A program made the translations under genes and the position numbers. The notes beneath the pieces were generated by a model, which saw only the letters and a list, made by a program, of their open reading frames with translations, had not been told where the DNA came from and did not search any database. This document shows positions 1 through 8,622 of a stretch of 64,000 bases of DNA, piece after piece (position 1 is the first letter of the stretch; every line of letters begins with the position of its first letter). The DNA comes from Pedobacter soli (GTDB lineage: Bacteria > Bacteroidota > Bacteroidia > Sphingobacteriales > Sphingobacteriaceae): positions 1-64,000 of the forward strand of contig NZ_FMZH01000001.1 of the NCBI RefSeq assembly GCF_900101435.1, given 5' to 3'.

Positions 1-131
1 CCCGATGTAGAATTCGCGAACTTATGGGTAGATTTAATCTTCACAGCCTGCTCCGTATCGATAACTGAAAGACAGCAGTGGAAATCTTTTTTGGACACAT
101 CAATCCCGATTGAATACTTTAGATTACTCAT
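1..131 (-). CDS. IS110-family transposase, N-terminal fragment (cut by window edge)
   Basis: The minus-strand reading frame starts with ATG at 131 and runs off the window's left edge. The visible 43 residues include GIDVSKKDFHCCLSVID, typical of the first conserved Asp motif of the DEDD (RuvC-like) transposases of the IS110 family. These enzymes insert and excise circular elements, guided by RNA from their non-coding end. Only the N-terminus is present, so intactness cannot be judged. The 200-300 bp to its right probably belongs to the element's non-coding end. Family recognition is from the motif alone. Confidence 0.75.
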   Translation of the reverse strand, partial: MSNLKYSIGIDVSKKDFHCCLSVIDTEQAVKIKSTHKFANSTS

Positions 132-593
132 AGTCTATAGATTAGAATAAGACAATCAGAAACTACTCTCAGTCTTTGCTCATGTTAATCGCTGATCCAG
201 ATACTCTGATCTGGTCAATAGGTACTGTTCTGACTTTAAGAAGTAAAAAAGAGAGGATAATCCTCTCCGTCAACATCTGTAATATTTCGTGTCTAGCGGG
301 ACCTCAACTTGCCTCTCTTTTCTGATTGTTATATATAAATATAAAGATATGAGCAGGACTGAACTTTCCGAAAGGTGCAGAACCCTTCATTTTCAAATAA
401 TGTTTAGGAAGACTGGTTAATTGTTTAAATTGTATAAACTGGTTAACTGTAAGCTTGCTGTCGATTAACTGATTCAAACCATTAACCAGTTAGCCTGACC
501 TTACCTTGCTAACAATCTTTCAACTTTTCAACAAAACAACCGCAGAATGTATATTCGTGCTATCTTTATGGCTTTTGCAAATTAATTTCAGTT
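132..593. other. Non-coding flank between IS110 element and mutS
   Basis: There is no supportable gene in these 462 bp. Next to the transposase start lies a hairpin, GAGAGGA-taa-TCCTCTC, near 253-269. The stretch up to about 330 probably forms the non-coding end of the IS110 element. The later part (about 400-500) is low-complexity and contains several related 'ggttaa' words. A TATCTTTA at 561-568 resembles a Bacteroidota -7 element for mutS, but no convincing -33 TTG sits at the right distance. Confidence 0.5.
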
Positions 594-3206
594 TTGGCTA
601 AAGACACGAATAAAGAAACCCCGTTAATGCAGCAATACAACGCGATAAAAGCGAAGTATCCGGGCGCATTGTTATTATTTAGGGTAGGCGATTTTTACGA
701 AACCTTTGGCGAAGACGCCGTAAAAACAGCACAAATATTAGGTATTGTTTTAACCCGCAGGGGAACAGGGCCCAATGGCGGCGCCCTCGAACTGGCCGGC
801 TTTCCGCACCACTCGTTAGATAACTATTTATCCAAACTGGTACGTGCCGGGCAGCGTGTAGCGATATGCGATCAGCTGGAAGACCCTAAAGCAACCAAAA
901 CGATTGTAAAACGCGGTGTAACAGAGTTGGTTACGCCAGGCGTGGCTTATGGCGATAATATTGTAAACCAGAAATCAAACAACTTCCTGGCTTGTGTTTA
1001 CTTCGATAAAACACAACTGGGAGTTTCATTTTTAGATATCTCGACCGGCGAATTTTTAATTGCGCAGGGTAACAGCGATTATATTGACAAACTTTTACAG
1101 GGTTTTAAACCTACAGAGGTTATTTTTCAGAAATCGAAACGGCAGTCCTTTACCGAAAATTTCGGCGATCGTTTTTATACTTTCGGTTTAGATGAATGGC
1201 CTTTTACCAGCGATTATGGTAACGAAACGCTGATGAAGCATTTCGAGGTGAGCTCATTAAAAGGTTTCGGTGTAGACCGTTTACAAAGCGGAATTGTAGC
1301 TGCCGGGGTGATTTTACACTATCTGGGCGAAACCGAACACCGCAATCTGCAGCACATTACTTCGATTAGTCGCATTGAGGAAGACCGTTACATGTGGCTC
1401 GATCGTTTTACCATCCGCAACCTGGAACTGGTAAATTCGGCTAACGATAACGCGGTAACTTTATTCGATATCCTCGATCATACCTGTACGCCGATGGGCG
1501 CGCGTTTGCTCCAAAAATGGATCATCATGCCGCTCAAAGAGCTGAAACCTATTCAGGAGCGTTTGGGCATGGTAGAATATTTTGTGGCCAACGCAACTTT
1601 ACAGGAGGAATTTTTATCGCACATTAAGCAAATTGGCGATTTAGAACGTTTGATTTCTAAAGTAGGTTTGCAACGCGTTGGTCCGCGGGAGTTGGTGGCT
1701 TTAAAACGTGCTTTATACCATATTGAGTCGGTTAAAAAACTGGCTGCCGAATCAAAAAATCCGTTCTTAATCAAAATCGCCGATCAGTTAAACCCTTGTC
1801 TGGCTATTCGCGAGCGTATTGAACGCGAATTACAAGCCGATCCGCCAGCTTTACTGGTAAAAGGAAATGTAATTGCCGATGGTATTGACGAGGAGCTTGA
1901 CCGGCTGCGTAAAATCGCTTTTGGCGGAAAGGATTACCTGGTACAAATCCAGAAACGCGAAGCCGAAGCTACCGGTATTCCATCCTTAAAAATTGCTTTC
2001 AATAACGTTTTTGGTTATTATTTAGAAGTAACCCACACGCATAAAGATAAAGTACCCGAAGGCTGGATCCGCAAACAGACTTTGGTAAATGCCGAAAGGT
2101 ACATTACACCAGAACTGAAAGAGTACGAAGACCAGATTTTAGGTGCCGAAGAGAAGATACAGGCCATTGAAGTACGTTTGTACAATGAATTGATGTACGA
2201 AACAGCGGGTTATATTAAACCCATTCAGCTAGATTCGTTTTTGATTGCACAATTGGATTGTTTGCTTTGCTTTGCACAACTGGCCGCTAAAAACCATTAC
2301 AACAAGCCAAAAGTTACACCAGATAAGGTGCTCGACATTAAAGGTGGCCGTCACCCGGTAATTGAAAAACAATTGCCGGTGGGCCAGGAGTACATCACCA
2401 ATGATGTGTACCTGGATACCGAAAGTCAGCAGATTATTATGATTACCGGACCAAACATGGCCGGTAAGTCGGCTATTTTACGCCAAACGGCATTAATTGT
2501 ACTGATGGCGCAAATGGGCTCGTTTGTACCTGCGAAAGATGCCGAAGTAGGTATTGTAGATAAGATTTTTACCCGTGTAGGTGCATCTGACAACATCTCA
2601 TCGGGCGAAAGTACGTTCATGGTCGAAATGAACGAAACGGCCAGTATCCTGAATAACATTTCGGATAACAGCTTAATTTTATTAGACGAAATTGGTCGTG
2701 GAACGAGTACTTATGATGGTATTTCGATAGCCTGGGCTATTGCAGAGTTTCTGCATCAACACCCAACCTCGCGGCCAAAAACGCTTTTTGCCACCCACTA
2801 TCACGAGCTAAACGAGCTCGCCAATACCATGCCGCGCATCAAAAACTTTAATGTTTCGGTTAAGGAAATGACCAATAAAGTAATCTTCCTGAGGAAACTT
2901 GTTCCGGGTGGAAGTGAGCATAGTTTTGGTATCCATGTGGCCAAAATGGCTGGTATGCCGCCGAAACTGATTGGTCGTGCAAACGAAATCCTGAAAAAGC
3001 TGGAGATTGACCGTACTGAAGGTCAAAGCATTAAAGACAGTATTAAAAAAGTACAAAATCAGGCTTACCAATTGCAGATGTTCGCTATTGACGATCCGAT
3101 TCTGGTAAAAATAAGGGATACATTGAACAACCTGGATGTAAATGCCTTAACACCTGTTGAAGCTTTACTTAAACTCGATGAAATACAACGTTTAATTAAG
3201 AATTAA
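594..3206 (+). CDS. mutS: DNA mismatch repair protein MutS
   Basis: This is the mismatch-recognition ATPase. It binds mispaired or looped bases and recruits MutL. At 870 residues it matches full-length MutS1. The mismatch-reading motif F34-x-E36 (in GDFYETFG) lies in domain I. The Walker A GPNMAGKS is near residue 617, followed by the [10 protein letters not shown] signature, Walker [17 protein letters not shown] and the FATHYHEL switch. The start is TTG at 594; it places the conserved TPLMQQY segment where family members have it, and the next in-frame ATG (residue 12) would remove part of it. A hairpin at 3215-3247 follows the stop. No sign of damage. Confidence 0.97.
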   Translation: MAKDTNKETPLMQQYNAIKAKYPGALLLFRVGDFYETFGEDAVKTAQILGIVLTRRGTGPNGGALELAGFPHHSLDNYLSKLVRAGQRVAICDQLEDPKATKTIVKRGVTELVTPGVAYGDNIVNQKSNNFLACVYFDKTQLGVSFLDISTGEFLIAQGNSDYIDKLLQGFKPTEVIFQKSKRQSFTENFGDRFYTFGLDEWPFTSDYGNETLMKHFEVSSLKGFGVDRLQSGIVAAGVILHYLGETEHRNLQHITSISRIEEDRYMWLDRFTIRNLELVNSANDNAVTLFDILDHTCTPMGARLLQKWIIMPLKELKPIQERLGMVEYFVANATLQEEFLSHIKQIGDLERLISKVGLQRVGPRELVALKRALYHIESVKKLAAESKNPFLIKIADQLNPCLAIRERIERELQADPPALLVKGNVIADGIDEELDRLRKIAFGGKDYLVQIQKREAEATGIPSLKIAFNNVFGYYLEVTHTHKDKVPEGWIRKQTLVNAERYITPELKEYEDQILGAEEKIQAIEVRLYNELMYETAGYIKPIQLDSFLIAQLDCLLCFAQLAAKNHYNKPKVTPDKVLDIKGGRHPVIEKQLPVGQEYITNDVYLDTESQQIIMITGPNMAGKSAILRQTALIVLMAQMGSFVPAKDAEVGIVDKIFTRVGASDNISSGESTFMVEMNETASILNNISDNSLILLDEIGRGTSTYDGISIAWAIAEFLHQHPTSRPKTLFATHYHELNELANTMPRIKNFNVSVKEMTNKVIFLRKLVPGGSEHSFGIHVAKMAGMPPKLIGRANEILKKLEIDRTEGQSIKDSIKKVQNQAYQLQMFAIDDPILVKIRDTLNNLDVNALTPVEALLKLDEIQRLIKN

Positions 3207-3214
3207 ACCGAAAA

Positions 3215-3247
3215 AGATTCAGGTTGTAAGCTTTACAGCCTGAATCT
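3215..3247 (+). terminator. Hairpin after mutS
   Basis: AGATTCAGG pairs with CCTGAATCT, and an inner TGTAA/TTACA extends the stem to nearly 15 bp around a 3-nt loop. No long T-tract follows, so it may act as a weak terminator or an RNA-stabilising hairpin between mutS and the lipoprotein gene. Confidence 0.5.
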
Positions 3248-3265
3248 GAATAATATTTTAAACTT

Positions 3266-3766
3266 ATGCATACTACCTTTAAACCTTACGCTTTCTATTT
3301 AGTTGCTTTAGTGCTCTTCCTGTCGTCGTGTGGTACGCGTAAATACACCGTTAAAAGTGATACCAAAGGTGCAAAAGCTGCCGATGCAATGAGTAATTTA
3401 AAGAGCAAGCCGCTTTACCGCTTTATTACCGACTGGACAGGCGTACGCTACCGTTTTGGTGGCCTGGATAAAGGAGGGATTGATTGTTCTGGTTTTGCAT
3501 ATTTACTGGAAAAGGAAATTTATGGGGTGACCCTGCCGCGCATTTCCCGCGATCAGGCCAATGTAATCCGCAAGAAAGATATCGATAACTTAAAAGAAGG
3601 CGACCTGGTGTTTTTCTCTTTTGGTGGCAACGATGTAGATCATGTTGGAGTATATCTCAACAATGGCTTTTTTGTCCATGCCAGCACTACCAGAGGAGTT
3701 ATTGTTGATGATTTAACCTTGCCAGCCTATCAACGGGTATTCGTAAAATCAGGTTCGGTAAATTAA
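3266..3766 (+). CDS. NlpC/P60 (C40) peptidase lipoprotein
   Basis: A secreted cell-wall hydrolase that probably cleaves gamma-D-Glu-diaminopimelate bonds in peptidoglycan stem peptides. The N-terminal signal ends in a lipobox with C22 (LSSC), so it should be lipid-anchored and periplasm-facing. The C40 domain covers about residues 50-162, with catalytic C74 in DCSGFAYLL, H126 in DHVGVYL and a third polar residue H138 in FVHAST. Length (166) fits the small Spr/NlpC-type enzymes. It is a single-domain protein with no binding modules. It lies 60 bp after mutS, with a hairpin between, so it is probably independently expressed. Confidence 0.93.
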   Translation: MHTTFKPYAFYLVALVLFLSSCGTRKYTVKSDTKGAKAADAMSNLKSKPLYRFITDWTGVRYRFGGLDKGGIDCSGFAYLLEKEIYGVTLPRISRDQANVIRKKDIDNLKEGDLVFFSFGGNDVDHVGVYLNNGFFVHASTTRGVIVDDLTLPAYQRVFVKSGSVN

Positions 3767-3845
3767 TTCGTTGCCATGGGTTTAGTCCCACAGCAACATA
3801 CAATTGTTCAGCAAAACTTATTGCCAATATTTGCGTTATATCACT

Positions 3846-4313
3846 ATGCGTATATTTCTTTTAATCTGCTTATCTTTAATTAGTTATTCGCTAAGTGCAC
3901 AGGTAAAACTGCTTACACTTGATGAACTGGATAAACGCATAGCTGCCGGAAAAGATACCACTTATGTAGTTAATTTCTGGGCAACCTGGTGTGCGCCTTG
4001 TGTAGCCGAACTACCCAACTTTGAAAAACTGCGCGTAGCGAACTTAAAAAAGCCTGTTAAGGTGATATTAATCAGTGTAGATTTTAAATCGAAACTGCAA
4101 AAAGAGGTCATTCCTTTTGTGGTTAAAAATCAGCTCAAAGCTGAGGTGTTTCTATTAAATGAAACCGACCAGCAAAAATACATTGAAAGGGTAGATCCAA
4201 AATGGACAGGGGCTATACCTGCAACTTTATTTGTAAAGCAGAAGATCCGCCGGTTTTACGAGCAGGAATTTACAGAAAAACAACTCAAAAATACTTTGTT
4301 AAACTTAAAATAA
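3846..4313 (+). CDS. TlpA-like thioredoxin-fold protein, exported
   Basis: A periplasmic thiol-disulfide oxidoreductase-like protein. The start is set at ATG 3846, because a clean signal peptide (MRIFLLICLSLISYSLSAQ) begins there; the upstream extension from 3804 would bury it. The thioredoxin active site WCAPC is at residues 48-52, with a preceding VVNFWATW strand and a later cis-Pro region (GAIPATLF). At 155 residues it is a bare thioredoxin domain. It is followed after 6 bp by another redoxin gene, so the two are probably co-transcribed. Possible roles are cytochrome maturation or periplasmic disulfide reduction; the substrate cannot be read from sequence. Confidence 0.88.
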   Translation: MRIFLLICLSLISYSLSAQVKLLTLDELDKRIAAGKDTTYVVNFWATWCAPCVAELPNFEKLRVANLKKPVKVILISVDFKSKLQKEVIPFVVKNQLKAEVFLLNETDQQKYIERVDPKWTGAIPATLFVKQKIRRFYEQEFTEKQLKNTLLNLK

Positions 4314-4319
4314 TTGGTT

Positions 4320-4925
4320 ATGAAAAAGTTATTGCTAATGGGTTTGGTGTTAATTTCGCTGGGTGCATGTGCACAAACCGGAGGGTATAAAGTTGGTGAT
4401 GTAGTTAAAGATTTCGCCTTAAAAAATGTTGACAATAAAACGGTTTCGATGGCAGATTACAAAGATGCCAAAGGTTTTATTGTAGTTTTTACCTGTAATA
4501 CTTGTCCGGTAGCCCAGGCTTATCAAAACCGGGTAGCCGAACTGAATAACAGTTTTGCGGCAAAAGGATATCCGGTTATTGCCATTAACCCCAACGATGC
4601 AGAAGCCGTTCCGGCCGAAAGTTTTGAAAAAATGCAGGCTGAAGCCAAAGGAAAGAATTTTACTTATCCCTATCTGCTTGATCCGGATCATGTAGTTACG
4701 AAACAATTTGGTGCCAGCAGAACACCACACGTTTTTATCGTAAATAAAACCGATAAAGGAAACACGGTTGAATATATTGGAGCAATAGATAATGATCCTG
4801 AAGGCGTAAATGCCACAAAAGAAGATTATGTAAAAAATGCCATCAATAATTTAAGCAACGGTAAAAAGCCAGTAGTTACTTCAACCAAAGCGGTTGGCTG
4901 CAGCATTAAATGGAAAAAGGGTTAA
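4320..4925 (+). CDS. Redoxin-domain (AhpC/TSA-like) lipoprotein
   Basis: A thioredoxin-superfamily protein of the 'thioredoxin family / redoxin' type common in Bacteroidota. The start at ATG 4320 begins a lipoprotein signal with lipobox cysteine C17 (LGAC). The domain begins with GDVVKDFALKNVDNKTVS, typical of peroxiredoxin-like folds, and carries C59-N-T-C62 in FTCNTCPVAQAY, a two-cysteine site where peroxiredoxins have their peroxidatic Cys. Probably a membrane-anchored periplasmic thiol oxidoreductase or peroxidase. It lies 6 bp after the TlpA-like gene. Its stop overlaps by 4 bp the stop of the convergent gene on the other strand. Confidence 0.85.
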   Translation: MKKLLLMGLVLISLGACAQTGGYKVGDVVKDFALKNVDNKTVSMADYKDAKGFIVVFTCNTCPVAQAYQNRVAELNNSFAAKGYPVIAINPNDAEAVPAESFEKMQAEAKGKNFTYPYLLDPDHVVTKQFGASRTPHVFIVNKTDKGNTVEYIGAIDNDPEGVNATKEDYVKNAINNLSNGKKPVVTSTKAVGCSIKWKKG

Positions 4926-6112
4926 ACATACCTTAACCACCATTGCCGGTGTGTTTCTTTATACTGTTTAAACCACCTGCAGGGTAAATAGAGCGATGCC
5001 ACAACAGCAAGCCATATGAAATAAACAATTGGTAAACCAAAGCCAAATGCCGAAGGCCTGAACATAAAGGGAACCTGAACAATTTCTTTACTGCTGTGGC
5101 CTGTTGCAAAAAATACAACTACCAGTAAGATATGCAACAGGTAAAAGTGCAGTACGTAATAAAAAAACGGAACAGCGCCATATACAGCAGTTACTCTGGT
5201 AAACCAATTGCTTACCTTTTCGGTAACGGCCAAAAAGAGCATCGCCGGACCTAAAGTCATGGATATATATTGCAGCGATGGCGGGTATTTGTTCACGTTA
5301 AAAAAACTAAGCAGGTCTTTAAACAGATCGTCATATTCTTTACGCGGAACCGGATCTCCATACACGTTGATTAACCTCAACGCAACAAAGATAAATACGG
5401 TTAAAAAGCCCATCATTAATAAATTGCGGCGCCTGCGCTCTGCATCGTAGCCCTTTCTGTACCAGGACCCTACGCCGTAGCCTACAAACATAACGCCTGT
5501 CCAGGGGAGAATGGCATAAAATACCCCCACAAAATGATTGGCGGAAAGGGGCACAACTGTGCCTGATGCCGTAAAAAATACTTTCAGCAGCATTCCGGCA
5601 GCTGGATCTTTTGGTGCTGGGAATAGGTTGAAAAGGTTATGCCCGAAAACCAAAAGCAATCCAATAATCAGTATTACTTTATAGGATAGCACGCGACTAA
5701 AGATTGCCAGAAAGATCATACTCGTGCCTATGGCCCAAATAACCTGCAGGATAATAAAATTGTAACCAGGGTTGAAGGTTAAGCCGAAAGTGATTATAAC
5801 TAACTCAACAAAGATGAGCCAAAGGCCACGCTTCAATAAAAAGGTACTGGCCAGACCAGGTGCTTTACCCTGCGCTGATAAATAGGCCGATAATCCGGAG
5901 AGAATGACGAAAGTCGGTGCGCAAAAATGAGTAATCCAGCGGGTAAAGAAGAGCATTCCGGTGGTGGTATCCGGATTTAGGGGGTCGCCTGTCATGGCGC
6001 CTATATGGAAAAAATCGCGGGTATGATCTAAAGCCATGATGATCATGACCAGTCCGCGGAGTATATCAATGGATAAAATGCGTTTTGATAGCGTAGTTTG
6101 TGCTGCATCCAT
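4922..6112 (-). CDS. HGSNAT-type (DUF1624) membrane acyltransferase-like protein
   Basis: A polytopic membrane protein of 396 residues with about ten hydrophobic segments. The N-terminus SIDILRGLVMIIMALDHTRDFF is the hallmark of the heparan-alpha-glucosaminide N-acetyltransferase catalytic-like family (COG3503/DUF1624), which moves acyl groups across the membrane onto sugars. Bacterial members are poorly characterised; acetylation of cell-envelope or glycan sugars is the likely role. It starts at ATG 6112. It converges tail-to-tail with the redoxin gene (4-bp overlap) and has no obvious operon partner. Confidence 0.8.
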   Translation of the reverse strand: MDAAQTTLSKRILSIDILRGLVMIIMALDHTRDFFHIGAMTGDPLNPDTTTGMLFFTRWITHFCAPTFVILSGLSAYLSAQGKAPGLASTFLLKRGLWLIFVELVIITFGLTFNPGYNFIILQVIWAIGTSMIFLAIFSRVLSYKVILIIGLLLVFGHNLFNLFPAPKDPAAGMLLKVFFTASGTVVPLSANHFVGVFYAILPWTGVMFVGYGVGSWYRKGYDAERRRRNLLMMGFLTVFIFVALRLINVYGDPVPRKEYDDLFKDLLSFFNVNKYPPSLQYISMTLGPAMLFLAVTEKVSNWFTRVTAVYGAVPFFYYVLHFYLLHILLVVVFFATGHSSKEIVQVPFMFRPSAFGFGLPIVYFIWLAVVASLYLPCRWFKQYKETHRQWWLRYV

Positions 6113-6386
6113 AGCAATAAGTTTGGTTACTTAAAGATACGAATTCATACGGTTTCTGATCTTATCCGAAACATTGCGTTTCAGGTGTTTTGGCTTTGTG
6201 ACTAAGCTAAACTGGAAAATCGATTTAGGAGTGCCTGAATTGGCAATTTGAATTTTGATCTTCGGAAAATTATGATAATATTTGTTAAACGCTAACCGAA
6301 TAACACCTATCATTAAAACAGATCATACATCAACGATAGCCGAACCTCGTTTAGGCAAAACTAAAAAAAGACCATCACACATCATA

Positions 6387-7811
6387 ATGAAAAGAAGAAC
6401 ATTTATACAAAACACAGGCTTGCTGGGAGCAGGCGTAGTAGCTTCCAAATTCTCGTTTGCAGCTAATTTAGCTCCCGAATTTCCTGTTGTACGTGTAGCC
6501 GCGGCGAAAAGACATTTCCAAAGCAAGGCTGTAGATAATGCCATTAAAACCTTCCAGGCAAACGTTAAAAACCCCGAACTGGCCTGGTTGTTCGAAAACT
6601 GTTTCCCAAATACCTTAGATACAACCGTTTATCATAGTGAAAAAGACGGCAGACCAGATACTTATGTAATTACTGGCGATATTGATGCCATGTGGCTGCG
6701 CGATAGTTCGGCACAGGTTTGGCCTTACCTGCAATTTGTTAATGAAGATGAACCGCTAAAAAAACTGATTGCAGGTGTAATTATCCACCAAACCAAATGT
6801 ATTTTAAAAGATCCTTATGCCAATGCTTTTTATGGCGATGCCACCAAAGTAGGTGAATGGAAAACCGATAAAACAGCTATGCAGCCGGGCGTACATGAAC
6901 GTAAATGGGAAATCGACTCATTGTGTTATCCTATTCGTTTAGCTTACCACTACTGGAAAAAAACCGGCGATAAAAGTCCTTTTGATGCCAATTGGAAAAA
7001 AGGAATTGAGGCTACACTAAAAACATTTAAAGAGCAGCAACGCAAAGCGGATAAAGGTCCTTATCATTTCCAGAGAGAAACTACACAACCTACAGATTCG
7101 TTGCCAATGGCTGGTTACGGCTTCCCGGTTAACCCGGTAGGCTTAATCTGTTCGGCTTTCCGCCCGAGCGATGATGCCACCATTTTCCCTTTCCTGGTAC
7201 CTTCGAATTTCTTTGCCGTATCGAGCTTAAAACAAGCTGCCGAAATGATTAAGGCTTTAAATAGTGACCAGGCGCTGGAAAGCAGTTTGTTAAATCTTGC
7301 CGATGAGGTAAATGCTGCCCTTCAAAAACATGCTATTGTTAACCACCCGAAATATGGTAAAATTTATGCTTTTGAGGTGGATGGTTTTGGAAGTTCGTAT
7401 TTAATGGACGATTCGAATGTACCTAGTTTATTGGGTTTACCATATTTAGGCGCCATGAAAGTAAGCGATCCGATCTATCAGAATACCCGGAAGTTTGCTT
7501 TATCAAAAGATAACCCTTACTTTTTTAAAGGCACTGCGGCAGAAGGTATTGGTGGGCCACACGCCGGACAGGATATGATCTGGCCAATGAGTATTACCAT
7601 GAGGGCATTAACCTCTACTGATGATACGGAGATTAAAAACTGTATCGAAAGTTTGCGTAAAACACATGCGGGTAAAGGCTTTATGCATGAGTCGTTTCAT
7701 AAAGATAATCCGGCCAACTTTACAAGAGCCTGGTTTGCCTGGTCTAACACTTTATTTGGCGAGTTGCTTTGGAAAACTTACCATGAGAAACCAGCTTTAC
7801 TAAAACCATAA
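6387..7811 (+). CDS. GH125 exo-alpha-1,6-mannosidase-like hydrolase, Tat-exported
   Basis: A metal-independent alpha-mannosidase family protein (GH125), which removes alpha-1,6-linked mannose from glycoprotein-type glycans in the periplasm. The start at ATG 6387 gives a twin-arginine signal (KRRTFIQNTGLLGAG); an in-frame ATG at 6282 would put 35 extra residues ahead of it. Family-typical blocks are GDIDAMWLRDSSAQVWPY, the acidic WEIDSLCYPIRLAYHYW, YGFPVNPVGLICSAFRPSDDA and GGPHAGQDMIWPMSI, as expected for an (alpha/alpha)6 barrel. The 474-residue length is normal. It is monocistronic, followed by a strong hairpin at 7818-7878. No other mannan genes are near it. Confidence 0.88.
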   Translation: MKRRTFIQNTGLLGAGVVASKFSFAANLAPEFPVVRVAAAKRHFQSKAVDNAIKTFQANVKNPELAWLFENCFPNTLDTTVYHSEKDGRPDTYVITGDIDAMWLRDSSAQVWPYLQFVNEDEPLKKLIAGVIIHQTKCILKDPYANAFYGDATKVGEWKTDKTAMQPGVHERKWEIDSLCYPIRLAYHYWKKTGDKSPFDANWKKGIEATLKTFKEQQRKADKGPYHFQRETTQPTDSLPMAGYGFPVNPVGLICSAFRPSDDATIFPFLVPSNFFAVSSLKQAAEMIKALNSDQALESSLLNLADEVNAALQKHAIVNHPKYGKIYAFEVDGFGSSYLMDDSNVPSLLGLPYLGAMKVSDPIYQNTRKFALSKDNPYFFKGTAAEGIGGPHAGQDMIWPMSITMRALTSTDDTEIKNCIESLRKTHAGKGFMHESFHKDNPANFTRAWFAWSNTLFGELLWKTYHEKPALLKP

Positions 7812-7817
7812 TTATTA

Positions 7818-7878
7818 AAAACCGTGCTTGTGTTTATCGTCTTGTTTTTAAGCAGGCGATTCATATAAGCACGGTTTT
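7818..7878 (+). terminator. 12-bp perfect inverted repeat after GH125 gene
   Basis: AAAACCGTGCTT (7818-7829) pairs perfectly with AAGCACGGTTTT (7867-7878), followed by a T-rich run. The 37-nt loop is long for an intrinsic terminator, but position and stem support transcription termination. Confidence 0.6.
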
Positions 7879-7900
7879 CTTTTGCTTAAAACCTGTTAAA

Positions 7901-7932
7901 TTGCTGCTCAATCTGTAACTTGCATAGTTTTA
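7901..7932 (+). promoter_or_regulatory. Candidate Bacteroidota-type promoter for the small gene at 7944
   Basis: TTG at 7901-7903 and TAGTTTTA at 7925-7932 are 21 nt apart, close to the -33/-7 (TAnnTTTG) arrangement of Bacteroidota. It would leave only a very short leader before ATG 7944. Weak evidence. Confidence 0.3.
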
Positions 7933-7943
7933 TCCGCATTTAT

Positions 7944-8144
7944 ATGACCAACATTTTTGTACACGATAAACTGCCCACTTCAACACTTCTGGAACTGAAG
8001 GTTGGTGATTTGATTAGCAACGGGCATGATATATCGGGCCACATCGAAAAGATTGAAATCAGCGAAACAGATGAGTTTTTAATGTTCCGTTTTGTATTGC
8101 CCGCTGGCGAAATAACAGTAAGAAAGCTTAAACAGGTTTGCTAA
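7944..8144 (+). CDS. Small conserved-looking hypothetical protein (66 aa)
   Basis: I do not recognise this gene. It encodes 66 residues starting at ATG 7944 (MTNIFVHDKLPTSTLLELKVG); an ATG at 7920 would extend it by eight residues. It has no signal peptide or membrane segment. It is mixed alpha/beta in character, with a KVGDLI...GHIEKIEI pattern suggestive of a small beta-barrel, and regular codon use. It abuts, stop to stop, the convergent NTF2-like gene with no intergenic base. Confidence 0.6.
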   Translation: MTNIFVHDKLPTSTLLELKVGDLISNGHDISGHIEKIEISETDEFLMFRFVLPAGEITVRKLKQVC

Positions 8145-8498
8145 TTATAACACAGGCCTGGGATCAAATATCACTTCGAACGATTTAATTTTTTCGTCTT
8201 CAAGTTTATACCAGCCGGCACAAAAGATGGTTTTCCCGCCCATATTGATATTGTACCATAAGGAAACCTCTTCTCCATCTACAAATACCTTCTTAATATC
8301 GTATTTGAATTTCATTTTCTTCATATCGGCGATGTAATTGTCGGCCCCATCACGTTCGCCCATTACACCTTTAAAATGCATATCATCATGCAATTGCTGC
8401 CTTGCCAGCTCAAAATCTTCTGCATTTAAGGCATTTAAGAAATCCTGTACGACCACTTTTGCGTTGTGTTCGGCTAATAATTTATTGGAAGTATTCAT
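8145..8498 (-). CDS. NTF2-like / SnoaL-like small protein
   Basis: A 117-residue protein with the cone-shaped NTF2-like fold: an N-terminal helix pair (VVQDFLNALNAEDFELARQQLHDDMHF) followed by curved strands (KYDIKKVFVDGEEVSLWYNI, KTIFCAGWYKLEDEKIKSFEVIFDPRPV). This fold is used by isomerases, hydrolases and ligand-binding proteins, so the role cannot be assigned. It is cytoplasmic (no signal). It lies immediately downstream of, and convergent with, the 66-aa gene. Confidence 0.8.
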   Translation of the reverse strand: MNTSNKLLAEHNAKVVVQDFLNALNAEDFELARQQLHDDMHFKGVMGERDGADNYIADMKKMKFKYDIKKVFVDGEEVSLWYNINMGGKTIFCAGWYKLEDEKIKSFEVIFDPRPVL

Positions 8499-8590
8499 GA
8501 TAATATTTTTAAAATAAAACCCATTTAAGGATAAAAATGTTTGGGAATTATTTGGTGGAAGTATGCTGAATGAGCAAAACCCTGTAAGAA

Positions 8591-8615
8591 CTACTGCGGT
8601 TTTAAACCGCAGTAG
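8591..8615. repeat. Palindromic hairpin between NTF2-like gene and molybdenum operon
   Basis: CTACTGCGGTTT (8591-8602) and AAACCGCAGTAG (8604-8615) form a near-perfect palindrome just beyond the 3' end of the minus-strand molybdenum operon. It can fold in either direction but has no T-tract, so it is a REP-like palindrome or a 3'-end stabiliser. Confidence 0.5.
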
Positions 8616-8622
8616 CTAAAGA